Counted from the stretch's first letter, positions 20,560 through 31,491 are shown. The stretch: DNA of 64,000 nucleotides from Elgaria multicarinata webbii (GCF_023053635.1 NC_086192.1:8543001-8607000), one strand, 5' to 3'. Numbers and translations are program-made. Notes: generated by a model from the letters alone, not told the origin.

Positions 20560-22115
20560 TTGTGGCCGGGGGTGGGGGGGGTGGGGAATAGAAATTAGTT
20601 AAGTTTACATGGGGGTGGAAAAACCCGGCTTGTGCTCTAAAAGGAGAAGAAAAATTAGGGTCCCCTAAAAATTAATGAGGTAAGACTCTCTGCACTCTAA
20701 AAGGAAAAAGAAATTGGGGAGGCCATAAGAGTAATGTGAAAAAATCAATTCAGTATGCTCTCAAAAAGAAAATTGGGGGGACGTCTGTAAGAATTATGGA
20801 GGAAAAATCAACTTCCTATGGTCTAAAAAATGAAGAAAATGGGGTGTCTGTAAGAATAATGAGAAAAATCAACTCCCTGTGCTCTAAAAGGCGAAGAAAA
20901 TTTGGGGGTTTGTAAGAATAAATTAGAAAAAACAACTTCTTATGGTCTTTAAAAAAAAATGGGGGTATCTGAAAATTCAATGAGGAAAGTCAACGTCGTG
21001 TCCTAAAAGAAAAGGGAAAGAAAATAGGGACCTAAAAAATAAATGTGAACAACCAACCCATTGTGGTCTAATAGAAGAAAATTGGGAGGGGGGTCCCTAA
21101 GAGAGTTTGGGGGTTCTCTTAATTAATAAGAGGGGAAACCTCCCTGAGCTCTAAAAAGAGAGCACTTAGGGGGTCGTTAATTATAATTAATGAGACAAAT
21201 CGACTCCCTGTGCTCTAAAGTGAGAAAATTGAGAGGGGGGTCACTATGAGAATTTGGGGGTTCTCCTAATTAATAAGGGGGGAACCTTCCTGAGCTCTAA
21301 AAGGAGAGCACTTAGGGGGTCGTTAATTATAATTAATGAGACAAATCGACTCCCTGTGCTGTAAAGTGAGAAAATTGAGAGGGGGATCGCTAAGAGAATT
21401 TGGGGGTTCTCCTAATTAATGAGGGGGAAACCTCCCTGAGCTCTAAAAAGAGAGAACTTAGGGGGTCGTTAATTATAATTAATGAGACAAATCGACTCCC
21501 TTTGCTGTAAAGTGAGAAAACTGAGAGGGGGATCGCTAAGAGAATTTGGGGGTTCTCCTAATTAATGAGGGGGAAACCTCCCTGAGCTCTAAAAAGAGAG
21601 AACTTAGGGGGTCGTTAATTATAATTAATGAGACAAATTGACTCCCTTTGCTGTAAAGTGAGAAAATTGAGAGGGGGTCGCTAAGAGAATTTCAGGGTTC
21701 TCCTAATTAATAAGGGGGGAAACCTCCCTGAGCTCTAAAAAGAGAGAAATAGGGGGGTCGTTAATTAGAATTAATGAGACAAATCGACTCCCTGTGCTGT
21801 AAAGTGAGAAAATTGAGAGGGGGGTCGCTAAGAGAATTTGGGGGTTCTCCTAATTAATGAGGGGGAAATCTCCCTGAGCTCTAAAAAGAGAGCACTTAGG
21901 GGGTCGTTAATTATAATTAATGAAACAAATAGACAACCTGTGCTCTAAAGTGAGAAAGTTGAGAGGGGGGCTCGCTAAGAGAATTTGGGGGTTCTCCTAA
22001 TTAATAAGGGGGGAAACCTCCCTGAGCTCTAAAAAGAGAGCACTTAGGGGGTCGTTAATTAGAATTAATGAGACAAATCGACTCCCCCCTGTGCTGTAAA
22101 GTGAGAAAATGGGGG
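20560..22115. repeat. Two-level satellite: about 62-bp monomers, then a 146-bp composite unit
   Basis: From 20635 the word CTCTAA (or a variant) recurs every 57-64 bp for about eight diverged units. From 21114 TTCTCCTAATTAAT recurs at 21261, 21407, 21553, 21698, 21845 and 21992, a period of 145-147 bp. Each 146-bp unit holds two CTCTAA anchors spaced about 63 and 83 bp. It therefore looks like a pair of monomers, one carrying about 20 extra bases, that was amplified as a block. The array stops where the GGNBP2 promoter begins. Confidence 0.9.
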
Positions 22116-22239
22116 TGTTTTCGTCTCTATTAGTGGAGAATGGGAGAAAGAGGCAATGAAGCCCATTAATGACCTCCAGCACCAGCACCCCACCCCCCAA
22201 CACACACCTTTCCCTTGACAAGCTCCTCCTCTATTTAAA

Positions 22240-22880
22240 TTTACCTGTCCTCCCCCCCAGCTCACTGCTGCTATTGGCTGCGGGCCTCCCTCCTCCTTCT
22301 GCTCCTGCAGCCCCAGTGAGACGCCGCCGAGCTGCAGCGAAGGGGGAAGAGACGGACACACCTCAAAGGCCGAGACGAGCGGTTTTTTGGCCTCTCTCTC
22401 TTCCCTTCCCTCCCCTTCCAGGTGGGCAGCGTCAAGCCTCCTCCTCCTCCTCCGGCTTTGGCTCCGCCCCTCACCTCCTCCTCTCGCGAGAGACAGAACA
22501 GCTAACCCTGCCCTCCTACCTTCCCCACCCACCACCCCCAACCAACCGCTCGGCTGGCCACGCCCTCTCATCCCCCAAACCACGCCCACTAACTGCTTTC
22601 AGGGCGCTTCTCTTTCTAATCCAAGCCGCGCCCTCTATTTTTTTTTTTAGCAGTTATGTAAACGAGCTCCTCACGCCCCGCCTACTTCTTCCCCTTCGCC
22701 CTTGCTCACGATTAGGAGGGAGAGGCGTGGAAAACAGTTATATATCGAGCTCATTCCGCCCCGCCCCGCCCCGCCCCCCTCGTCGCCGGGAACACGCATG
22801 CGCCGATTCGAACGCGCGCTGCCGTTATAAAACGGCTCCCGCCGCCTCGAGAAATAGTCCGCGCGGTTCTGTTGTTGTTG
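22240..22880. promoter_or_regulatory. CpG-rich promoter of GGNBP2, possibly bidirectional
   Basis: The block is dense in CG dinucleotides. It carries consecutive Sp1-type GC boxes (CCGCCCCGCCCCGCCCC near 22760), a palindromic NRF-1-like GCATGCGC near 22797, and a plus-strand TTATAAAA at about 22826. It lies upstream of GGNBP2. The plus-strand TATA suggests a divergent transcript, but no gene is visible to the right before 24 kb. Confidence 0.6.
22245..22480 (-). other. GGNBP2: GGNBP2 probable non-coding first exon (right border not determined)
   Basis: Within the CpG-rich block, the minus strand has a strong donor, CAG followed by GTAAAT, with the last exon base at 22245. It comes after a GC-rich run containing CCAATAG. 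A 5' UTR exon here would splice to the acceptor at 17555. The donor is visible. The transcription start is inferred. Confidence 0.5.
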
Positions 22881-22896
22881 CTCTTTACCCGGTCGT

Positions 22897-22945
22897 GAGC
22901 CCCATTGAACTCAATGGGGTTTACTTCTGAGTAGACATGTCGAGA
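22897..22945 (+). mobile_element. Palindromic mini-MITE (family F), partial
   Basis: GCCCCATTGAACTCAATGGG then TTTACTTCTGAGTAGACATG. Confidence 0.7.
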
Positions 22946-22949
22946 GTTG

Positions 22950-23525
22950 TGCTTTTAGCCGTCGTCTGGGAGTCGGCCGTCTCCTCAGGCCGCCCAAAAG
23001 TTCCTCAAGGAGGCCCTACGTTTCACACAGAAATAGTCAATAAAACTCCCCCATGTTTAAAGCCTCTGTACAGAAAATGTTAGGCTTCATATTATTATTA
23101 TTATTTCTTGAGAAGACGTGGTCCACAAAAATAGCATATATTTAGGTGCGTCAACTGCCCTGAGAGCATAATAGGCTTTTTTTTCCTGTCAAAATAGGCA
23201 TAGGATTTGTGCCCTGAGGGAAAAATCCCGTGATTTTCACAAAATTTCTTTATTGTAAAGTTGTAGCAAAAATAGCTACAATTTCTTACTATTTGTAAGT
23301 CTGTTAGGCCTTTTCGTAGGCCTGTTTTTCTATCGAAATGTGCATAAAATTGCATGCTGAGGGAAGGAAGCTGCCATTTTTACAAAATAGTTTAATATTT
23401 TGTACTTTATACCAGTAGTTTATACCAGTAATAGTTTATATTGCTGGTAAGCCACCTTGGTAGAATTTGTATGCCTTGAATGGTGGCATATAAATAAACA
23501 CATCAAATAAACAAATATCTTTTAC
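22950..23525. other. Upstream of GGNBP2: degenerate direct repeat and LINE-like tail
   Basis: AGGCTTTTTTTTCCTGTCAA at 23172 and AGGCCTGTTTTTCTATCGAA at about 23318 begin two copies of a unit of about 146 bp. GGTGGCATATAAATAAACAC near 23490 looks like a LINE or SINE 3' end. Confidence 0.4.
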
Positions 23526-23529
23526 TTTA

Positions 23530-23614
23530 TTTAAAAGGATTTTAAAGACAGAACTTCCTCAACTGCCCAGAGACCTTCAGCTATAGGGCGGTATATAAAT
23601 GTAAATAAATAAAG
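23530..23614 (+). mobile_element. L2-type LINE 3' end
   Basis: CAACTGCCCAGAGACCTTCA and GGGCGGTATATAAATGTAAA. Confidence 0.75.
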
Positions 23615-23929
23615 CTGTACACAAGTTTTTTTAAAAAATATGCAAAAATGATACGAGTAATATTCAATAAAATTCTATAAAACACTATAAAAACAAGTAA
23701 CACCTATAAAACTTGCCTCCCCACAGATTATGGGAAAGAGCAGCAGAAAAATAACAGGACTTCTCTTCAGTCTTACTGAAAACCTGGGCTAGTATCCGAT
23801 GTTGGTTCTACGTAGAGTAGACCCATTGAAATGAATGGAACTGAAGTTTCAACTATAACTTCTGCACAGCAGAAGGTGCTTAGGAGTGATTGTGTTGATG
23901 CTCAGATCATCTCAGAAGCGAGCATGGCA

Positions 23930-24120
23930 TCAAGAGGAAGTTGCCTTAAGGAAGTTGCCTCAGACCATTATTCCATCTAGTCCAATATTACAGACACTGA
24001 CTGGTAGCAGCTCTCCAGGCTTTCAGGCAGGAGCTTTTCTTGCCCTTACAAAGAGATCGAACCTGGGACCTTCTGCATGTAAAGCATGTGCTCTACCACT
24101 GAGCTATGGCCTCTCCCCAG
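23930..24120 (-). mobile_element. tRNA-derived SINE, family 2, reversed
   Basis: AGATCGAACCTGGGACCTTC and GTGCTCTACCACTGAGCTAT are the reversed B and A boxes. A body follows to the left. Confidence 0.85.
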
Positions 24121-24139
24121 GAAGTGATCCAATCATGAC

Positions 24140-24560
24140 AAGTGAATCATTTGTACCCCATGACGAGTGAGACATCTGCATCCCATGAGTAGACAACCAT
24201 TCTTGGACCACCATCTTCCTGTCCAGTTCAGAAAACTGGTCAAGAGCATCCTGTTGCTCTGTTGAGGCACCTTGGCATGAACACTGAGGTCCCCCAAGAA
24301 TGACATCAAGGCGGTCCTCAATACCAAATCCGACACAGCATTTATCAGCTCAGGCATGGAGACTGCTGGGTAGCATACCAGCAGAATCCCTTAATCTGTC
24401 CCAATTGCCCAACACAAGACAGAAATAGTCAAAACTGGGACCGGACTGGACCTGTGAAGAGGATATTCTAAATAATCTATGCCCTCAAGCCTATGCTGGT
24501 GCTGAATTGATTACTGAGGTGGACAGGGACCACATCCCAGCAGGGACCAAGAGCCCCTTG
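24140..24560 (-). mobile_element. LINE ORF2 endonuclease-region fragment, reversed
   Basis: The minus strand encodes FLGDLSVHAKVPQQ, close to the LGDFNVHA motif of LINE apurinic-type endonucleases. The reading frame is broken. Confidence 0.55.
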
Positions 24561-24596
24561 GTGTCACTCCTCCTTTTCACCATTGCAACCTCCTTA

Positions 24597-24960
24597 TAGA
24601 ATCATAAAATAGTAGAGTTGGAAAGAGCCTATAAGGCCATCGAGTCCAACCCCCTGCTCAATGCAGGAATCCACTTCAAAGCATACCCGACAAGATGGTT
24701 GTCCAGCTGCCTCTTGAAGGCCTCTAGTGTGGGAGAGCCCACCACCTCCTTAGGTAACTGGTTCCATTGTCATACTGCTCTAACAGGAAGTTTTTCCTGA
24801 TGTCCAGCCGGAATCTGGCTTCCTGTAACTTGAGCCCATTAGTCCATGTCCTGCACTCTGGGAGGATCAAGAAGAGATCCTGGCCCTCTGGGTGACAACC
24901 TTTTAAGTATTTGAAGAGTGCTCTCATGTCTCCCCTCAATCTTCTCTTCTCCTTGTTCAC
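24597..24960 (-). mobile_element. CR1 type B LINE 3' end, reversed
   Basis: ATAGAATCATAAAATAGTAG opens the reversed 3' terminus. Coding remnants [15 protein letters not shown] lie to the right. Confidence 0.88.
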
Positions 24961-25607
24961 CTTCCTCTTGCCCAGACAACAGTGTTGGTGAGAAGGAAGA
25001 GCACTAAATGCCACGGCCTACTTGCTTACTGCTTGTCAAGAAAGCAAGTGGAACCAATGACGAGGAAGTATAGGAGAAGCAAGGGAAGATGGTGACAATG
25101 ACAGTGAGGTCAACTCACTGAGGGAGGTATCCATGGAGGCTGTCTTGCACAAGGTCCCTCAAAAAGCTGGAGACTAGCATTTACCCAGATTTCGATGCTA
25201 CAAACCAGCCCCAGCCCCAGCCCCCTTACTCATGGTTAAATCATGGATTGTGATTGGGCATTCAGTAACTCCACAGGGCGAGCAGACTAAGATGGCTACT
25301 TTCGGACCACTGCTTGTTCCTGGTTAGCAGTTCCCCTAGCTTCTGACCTGCCCACTTCCCTGCCACGTTCTCCATTATTGATAGCTCCTTTGTACAGGCA
25401 TTGGACAAGCTAGGGTCCAATGCCTGTACAGGAGGTAATTTCACAAATTCTACTGTATTCTGGTCCCCTCCAAATGTGTTGGACTGCCACACTCCCACAA
25501 TTCCCAGCCAAGGCTGAGGAATGTAAATAAAATGTGATGATCCTGCACAAATGTGCATTGCTGCTGCATAGACTTGCAGCCAGCACTGCTTCCTTGGCAC
25601 ATACAGA

Positions 25608-25792
25608 CAACAACACGCTAAGCCATGGTTAGGCCTCTAACCATTTTGCAGCAAATGGTTAGTGAGTGTCTTTTACATAACTGTGGTTATGTAACCACCA
25701 TGGTTAGGAATGGTTCACGCGGCACACTAAGTCATAATGTTTAGCTCAAAATAGTTAGTGACCAAGGCTTAGCGTGCCTTCTGAACAGGATA
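25608..25792. mobile_element. Palindromic MITE, hAT-like (relative of 14597)
   Basis: CAACACGCTAAGCCATGGTT on the left pairs with GGCTTAGCGTGCCTTCTGAA on the right. Confidence 0.75.
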
Positions 25793-25866
25793 GGTACATT
25801 TGTCCCAATGTACACATTTTCTTAAACGTAAGTTATGACTGACTAGTGAGAAAGGGATTACTCTGC

Positions 25867-25956
25867 AATCTGATACACACTTACCTGGGCGTAAGTCCCA
25901 TTGGGCACAATGAGACTTACTTCTGACTAACCACGCATGGGATTGCACCAATGGAG
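25867..25956. mobile_element. Palindromic mini-MITE (family F)
   Basis: GCAATCTGATACACACTTAC to GACTAACCACGCATGGGATT, with CCCATTGGGCACAATGAG at the centre. Confidence 0.8.
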
Positions 25957-25959
25957 AGG

Positions 25960-26735
25960 TCACCCGCACAATATCCAAAAATCCAGAGAAAGCTCAGGAA
26001 CCGCCTTGCATTGTTTTGTTTTGTTTTCTCTACAAAATGGTAAGAATTATTTCAAAGATACGGTTAGGGAAAGATTACATACCTCACTAAAAACACACGA
26101 AGTACTAAGAAATTTATGGCAGCTACTTCCTCCGGCCAGAAACGGTAAGGCGCTTAATTATGGACAATAGAACAGACGTTAATTGTAAGCCTCACTCATT
26201 CAGTATTGAATGACTTACTTTATTACATAGCTTGGAAAATGTTAGATTATCCCATAATGACTTTTGTGGGCCATGGTTCCACGGTGAACTGCTCATTGTT
26301 AAGGCTATGACATCAAAAATGGGAGCCAATCAGGTGCCACTTCCTACATGGCTTCCATGTCAGAATCCCATTGGTTGAAATGGTTTTTTTATCTTCCTAG
26401 CCAATGGTAATCCAGATAATGGTGATGAAAAATGGGCCGTTTACGGAAACCCAAATAAAATCAACAATGGCAGCTCCAACTTACACATTGGCCATGATCC
26501 ATCGTGTAGTTCAATAAGCATCCAAGGCTCTGTTGTGTTGTAGGACACTATCTGCTGAATGTTCAGGATTCCTGTTATTTGTCAACGAGCAACATAAGTA
26601 AACGGTCGTACAGGGAACAGTTCCAATACATGACAAGTTCAGCTTTTTTAAAAAATAATAATTTATTTCCTTGCAGGCTTTGAGGCAGTTCATTCACAAA
26701 AATAACAATTATCTTTGAGTTCTCTAGAACACCTG
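25960..26735. other. Intergenic, nothing recognised
   Basis: No exon, repeat family or structured element was identified. Confidence 0.4.
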
Positions 26736-26744
26736 TGATTCATT

Positions 26745-26900
26745 TAGGGTGCAATGTTATGCTTGTTTAGATGGGAAAAACCTTCTATAATTCCCAACGA
26801 AAAGCTGATTTCATTGTCCAATGGGAAGCATGGCTAGCTGGGGAATGCTGGGAATTATCAGATTTTTTTTCTGTCTAAACATGCTTAGGACTGCACACTT
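26745..26900. mobile_element. Palindromic MITE (family M)
   Basis: AGGGTGCAATGTTATGCTTG pairs with AACATGCTTAGGACTGCACA. CTATAATTCCCA faces GCTGGGAATTATCAG. Confidence 0.75.
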
Positions 26901-26999
26901 AAGGTCTTTTCTTCTTCACCCCACTGAGTCAGTTACACCCGTTTTATTTATTTATTTGTAACATTTATATCCCACCCTACATCATTAAGATCTCAGGGC

Positions 27000-27888
27000 A
27001 TCTCCTCCATTGCAAGAGAAAAATCTGACCTTTTTCATCAAACGGTTTATTATGGAAACATTCATTTCTATTTCTCCGTGCATGAATGCATTTTAAATTC
27101 TGTTAAAAGCAGCTTGCAAAGACTTACAAACATGCAATTTTTAGAAAGTACTAAAGCAACTACCAAAAGGGCTGAATAGAAGCCAGAAAGTAAACACCAC
27201 TGAAGCACATGGAAAAACCTAGCCAGATCCTGAAAATTACTATGACCACTGTCATAGTAATAGTAACGTTCTGGAAGCCCCAAGGTGGCTCCGCTATGGC
27301 GCTGCATCGATTATACGACACAGCAGCCATATCAAAGCCATCACAGGGCTTTCCAGAGAAGACCCACTCTTTAAAAATTGGGGACTTACCCTGATTTTTC
27401 AGGATGGAGCAAGGTGAGCATGGTGGCCCTTTGGCCGTCTAACCTCACTCCATCCTTGATGCGGAAGCGTGGCTGGACAGATCATGACCCCTGATTGGGC
27501 ACCATCCGCCCGGACAGTGGGTGGGCATGGCCGCCAGAATTCCCACGCATTTTTCTTGACGTGGGTACGCAATGTATACAGGCTGTCTATAGGAAGACCA
27601 GTGTGAGAAAGAGACAAATAAGCTGCAAGTATATGATTGTAGTTGTAGTTAGATCTTTGGTCCCAACGCTGCAGTCATTTGTAAATGCATCACATTAACT
27701 GATATGAAGTCATCTTGATTTAAAATGGCCATGGTGCACCAGTTTCAGAAATGGACCCTAAACTAGCTCAGTGCAAATAAATCCCCGTCCTACCAATATA
27801 TATATATATATATATACAGAGCTTCAGGAAAACTACTGGGCCTGTGGTTTCCTCACAGTCAATACCTTTTATGAGACAATTTGATAAA
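27000..27888. other. PIGW 3' flank and probable 3' UTR
   Basis: No other gene was seen. An (AT)n run lies at about 27799-27816. Confidence 0.5.
27047..27052 (-). terminator. Candidate PIGW polyadenylation signal AATAAA
   Basis: A minus-strand AATAAA lies about 840 nt past the stop codon. Further AATAAA copies lie in an A/T-rich repeat at about 26944-26957. No 3' end data are available. Confidence 0.25.
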
Positions 27889-29403
27889 TTACCACCACTT
27901 CAAAATGACATTTTTCGCTTGCAATATATACATAATCAAACAGTTCGTAAACATATACAAGTGCAGAATAAACATGGCGGAAAGAGCGTTGCTGTGAATC
28001 GTGTCCACCAGCATATTCACCAGGCCGGTGAAAACGTTTGCTAGCAAGAAATACAAGAGCTGGTTTTTGTTTACGGCGCTGATCATGCACACGCTTCGAA
28101 GTTTTGTTTCGCCGTCTTTGGAGTTGAAATCGTGCTTCTTATTTGTTGCCGATGGCGGTGCAAAATCCCAGCTGCAAGGAATGTTGGCTCCGTCCACCAG
28201 AAGCTTCGCGAACACCAGAATGAGATCAGCCACTAAAAAGCAACAAAATAGTGTCAGGCCGTGAGCGACGACCCACACACAAAAAGACAGGTTCGCCATC
28301 CGTCGGGATACAGTATCAACATAGGTCTGAGTTATGTGCAGACATACAAAGAGGAGGAAAACGGCCACCAGAAAGAAGCCGATGACTCCAAACCACTCCC
28401 TCACTGTGCTTCTCTTCTTTAATAAATACAAGCCTACTTGCACACTAGCCATGTAGATGGAAAGGTAGCCGATGACCGAAAAGATGCCCTCCCTGTTGGC
28501 ACTGAAGAAGCCAAGCCTTGAATCTTGCCCGTCGCTCCCGTGCAAGATGAACGCTTTCAGAGGCGTAAAGTCAAGAAAACATTCGTAAGACACAGCCAGC
28601 GTCACCGCGACAATCCATGCCTTGCGCACAGGGAACACAGTCAAAAGCAGCGAGGCGGCCATGCGTACGGCCGCTAAAGTGAAGAAAAAGTTCCAGTGGA
28701 CGCCATATTCAGATACGTGCTCATGGTAGTCCACGGCCTTGACGCTCACCAGTCGCCCAACGCCAAGGAGCACCAAAGGCCAGACAGCGAAGAACTGCTT
28801 AGCAAGATAAAAGAATTTGCGTCGCACCGCGCCAGGTTTCATCCGGACCTCTGGACAAACCACGGCATTTCCAAAAACAAACGATCCGACTCCAAAATCC
28901 ATCACTCCCGTTCCGTAGGTCTCCGTTTTGGCGTACCGTCGGGGGTACTGTGGGAAATCCACAGCCAAAATACTGATGGACGTCAAGACGTTGACGAACA
29001 CTCGGAACACCGTTATCGAGGGAATGTACTCCGGTTCCAAGTTCACCTGCAGGAAATCGCTCAGGATTTGCTTGAGCGGCACTTTGGCGTAGCTTGTCCT
29101 CCAGCTGCAGATGACAGCAACCATGCCGGCACAGAACACTACAATGGAAAGTATCACCAAAGGTAGAATAGGAGCCAAGACTGTACAGGAGAGCACTGGA
29201 GGGATGACCAAAACAGTAAAATCAAGAAGAAAATGGCCACTCATTGAACATAACGGTCTTCCGTGGTGGAGAAAATACCAGGTCAACAGAAGTCCCCTGG
29301 AGAGTAGACATAACGGTGCAATAGGCAGGCCGATGGAGATCTCAAGCAAGGTAGTTCCATTCAGGTTACTTATAAAGTCTTCTTTTACTACCTGTTGTGG
29401 CAT
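27889..29403 (-). CDS. PIGW: PIGW, GPI-anchor inositol acyltransferase, complete coding region
   Basis: An intact 504-codon frame, the same length as human PIGW as I recall it. The enzyme transfers an acyl chain from acyl-CoA to the inositol of GlcN-PI in the ER during GPI-anchor synthesis (yeast GWT1). Family landmarks are SNLNGTT near residue 12, AVDFPQYPRRYAKTE and YGTGVMDFGVGSFVFG in the first third, YGVHWNFFF, NREGIFSVIGY and SRRMANLSFC further on. About thirteen hydrophobic membrane segments are spread along the chain. The start is supported because the distance from Met to NLNG equals that in human. The protein lies in one exon, as in mammals. A minus-strand acceptor just upstream (TTTTTAAAAAG, exon starting at 29426) fits a two-exon gene with a non-coding first exon. 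It is divergent from MYO19 and co-directional with GGNBP2. Confidence 0.97.
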   Translation of the reverse strand: MPQQVVKEDFISNLNGTTLLEISIGLPIAPLCLLSRGLLLTWYFLHHGRPLCSMSGHFLLDFTVLVIPPVLSCTVLAPILPLVILSIVVFCAGMVAVICSWRTSYAKVPLKQILSDFLQVNLEPEYIPSITVFRVFVNVLTSISILAVDFPQYPRRYAKTETYGTGVMDFGVGSFVFGNAVVCPEVRMKPGAVRRKFFYLAKQFFAVWPLVLLGVGRLVSVKAVDYHEHVSEYGVHWNFFFTLAAVRMAASLLLTVFPVRKAWIVAVTLAVSYECFLDFTPLKAFILHGSDGQDSRLGFFSANREGIFSVIGYLSIYMASVQVGLYLLKKRSTVREWFGVIGFFLVAVFLLFVCLHITQTYVDTVSRRMANLSFCVWVVAHGLTLFCCFLVADLILVFAKLLVDGANIPCSWDFAPPSATNKKHDFNSKDGETKLRSVCMISAVNKNQLLYFLLANVFTGLVNMLVDTIHSNALSAMFILHLYMFTNCLIMYILQAKNVILKWW

Positions 29404-29426
29404 TTTTCTACCTCCGTAACGTTATG
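29404..29426 (-). other. PIGW: PIGW 5' UTR portion of the coding exon
   Basis: Twenty-three nucleotides lie between a possible acceptor (CTTCTTTTTAAAAAG on the minus strand) and the ATG. The acceptor is a reading of the sequence, not proven. Exon 1 would lie nearer 35 kb. Confidence 0.4.
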
Positions 29427-29559
29427 CTTTTTAAAAAGAAGAAAGAATCAGAGTTAGAGGCAGAATTAACGGCACGTCCCCACCTTTCTGAGCCACGAAG
29501 CTCATATCCTGATTAAGGCCCCTCCAGCCTGGTTGCAACACTTGTATAAACCGTAAATA

Positions 29560-30110
29560 ATGAAGAGCTATTTATTATTTCTTTACAATATTTCTATACA
29601 GCCCAATAGCTTAAAAAATATATATATTCCAGAGCGGTAAACATAGGTATAAACAGTAAAAAGAAAAAAGATTAAAAAAGAAAATTAAAATTGTTCAATT
29701 TTAGGACCAGAAAAAACAGTGGCTTGTCAGTTGGGGAAGGCTTCTCAAAATAGAGTTGTTTTCGGGACTCCGGGAAAAGCCTAGTGTTGGAGCCTGCCTG
29801 ATCTCCGGGGCAGGGAGTTCCACAGAGAAGGGGCCACCACACTAAAGGCTCTTCTCCTGGTGGACTCCAATCGGACCATGGGTCCATGCAGAACCACCAG
29901 GAACATGCCCTCCAATGACCTTAGTGGCCAGGCAGGTTGGTCAGGGAGAAAGTGCTCCCTCAAGTATCCTGGTCCTAAGTCGTTTAGGGCTTTGTACACT
30001 AATACCTAAACCTTAAACCTGGCCCAGTAGTCAATAGACAGCCAGTGTAATTTCCTCAGCAAAGGAAATATTTTACTTGCTTTGTGGTGCATTTGGGATC
30101 TTGGCCTTGG
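29560..30110 (-). mobile_element. L2-type LINE, reversed
   Basis: The minus strand encodes KALNDLGPGYLREHFLPDQP and RAFSVVAPSLWNSLP. Confidence 0.85.
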
Positions 30111-30179
30111 TCAAGGTGGAGAGGGGTCGCTTAGCAACAGCATCCTCCCCTCACACTCTGATGTAGCAAAATAGCTAGT

Positions 30180-30232
30180 TGGTCCAGGATGGACGAGGAC
30201 GGATCCAGCAGGGCTCCTCTTATGTTCTTAGA
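30180..30232 (+). mobile_element. CR1 type A 3' terminus, short
   Basis: GGATCCAGCAGGGCTCCTCT then TATGTTCTTA. Confidence 0.6.
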
Positions 30233-30534
30233 CATGCATAAGTCGGCACTGTCCATCTATCACCCTTAGGTAACTTTCCTTAGAATTAAATCCCACTATG
30301 TTCATTAGGTATCTCAAATAAATTTGTATAGGATTGTAGCCTTAAGTTTTAAGCTGCGGGGGTGGGGTGGGGTTAGATTCAACAACCCGCAAGCAGAACA
30401 TGAGTGCAACAGCACCCTCCTGCCCATGTTCCCCAGCATATTAATTTAAGCAGCAATAAAATTATCCCTATTAATTTAATCAGCACCAATGGACAGAGGA
30501 TGAGAAGCTACTGGGCCCTGCCCCAAAGATGTTA

Positions 30535-30605
30535 CAATTTTTATGTGAACTAGCTTTGGTTATTGGGCAGTATAGAAATGAAATAAATAAATAAATAAAT
30601 AAAAA
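30535..30605 (+). mobile_element. L2-type LINE 3' end
   Basis: TATTGGGCAGTATAGAAATG and (AATA)n. Confidence 0.7.
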
Positions 30606-30611
30606 ATAATA

Positions 30612-30694
30612 AGCCTAAAACTGTATGCACACTTACCTGGGAGTCAGCTCCATTGAACACAATGGGGCTTACTTCTGAGTACTCGTACATAGGT
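30612..30694. mobile_element. Palindromic mini-MITE (family F)
   Basis: ACTGTATGCACACTTACCTG and GGGGCTTACTTCTGAGTACT around CCATTGAACACAATGG. Confidence 0.8.
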
Positions 30695-31024
30695 TTGTCC
30701 TACAAGTAGATTTCACATTGTGGGTGGGGGGACGGGACACTGGCCAAGGGTTTTTGAGGCCTGTTACAATTCAACTGTCACCTTGTTTTTCCTCCTAGAA
30801 ACATTTATACTATATACATCTCTGGAGTGGGCAAGTTTCAGCTTGTCTCTCACCACACCCTGGCCTCTGAGCGTTGCAAGATCCTTTTGCAACTACAGGT
30901 AAGATGTTGCCCATGTTTAATTGCAGCTCAGAAAGCTTTGATGAAAGACAACGTGTCGGTAGCTAAACCAGCTTATTGACAGTGCTGGTTTTGAGTCTGT
31001 CTCTGTCTCGTGTCTATGGTGTCA

Positions 31025-31425
31025 TACAACCTAAACCAGGGGATGGCAACTGATGGCCCTCCAGACGTCTGTGCAGGACACGGAATAAGGGGCTCAAGTG
31101 TCAGGAAGACAGATTACGGCTGGACAGCAGGAAAAACTTCCTGGCTGTTAGAGTGGTACGACAATGGAAGCAATGACCTAGAGAGGTGGTGGGCTCTCCC
31201 ACATGAGAGGTGTTCAAGAGGCAGCTGGAAAGCCATCTGTCAGGGATGCTTTAAGGAGGATTCCTGCATTCAGCAGGGGGTTGGACTAGAAGGCCTTATA
31301 GGCCCCTTCCAACTCAACTATTCTATGATTGGCCCTACAACTTCCATCAACCCTCGCCAGTATAGCCAATGCTGCAGGATCATGGGAGCTGTATGTCAAA
31401 ACTTCTGGAGGGCCCCAAGTTACCC
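31025..31425. mobile_element. hAT family E repeat split by a CR1 type B insertion
   Basis: GGCAACTGATGGCCCTCCAG (left) and CAACTTCCATCAACCCTCGC to TTCTGGAGGGCCCC (right) are the two halves. CR1 lies between at 31068-31330. Confidence 0.65.
31068..31330 (+). mobile_element. CR1 type B LINE 3' end
   Basis: GCAGGACACGGAATAAGGGG to CAACTCAACTATTCTATGAT. Confidence 0.85.
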
Positions 31426-31491
31426 ACCCCTCCCCTAAAGTTCAGTTTTGCGGGGGAGGCAATAGGTTTCCCAAACACTTGTTTTTATTCA

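Noticed and set aside
20560-22115. Regular repeats that might suggest a CRISPR array
   Set aside because: The whole unit repeats with no unique spacers, and the DNA is vertebrate.
22169-22930. Open frame of 253 codons on the plus strand
   Set aside because: It lies in the CpG island, is rich in Pro/Ser/Leu from GC bias, and has no recognisable domain.
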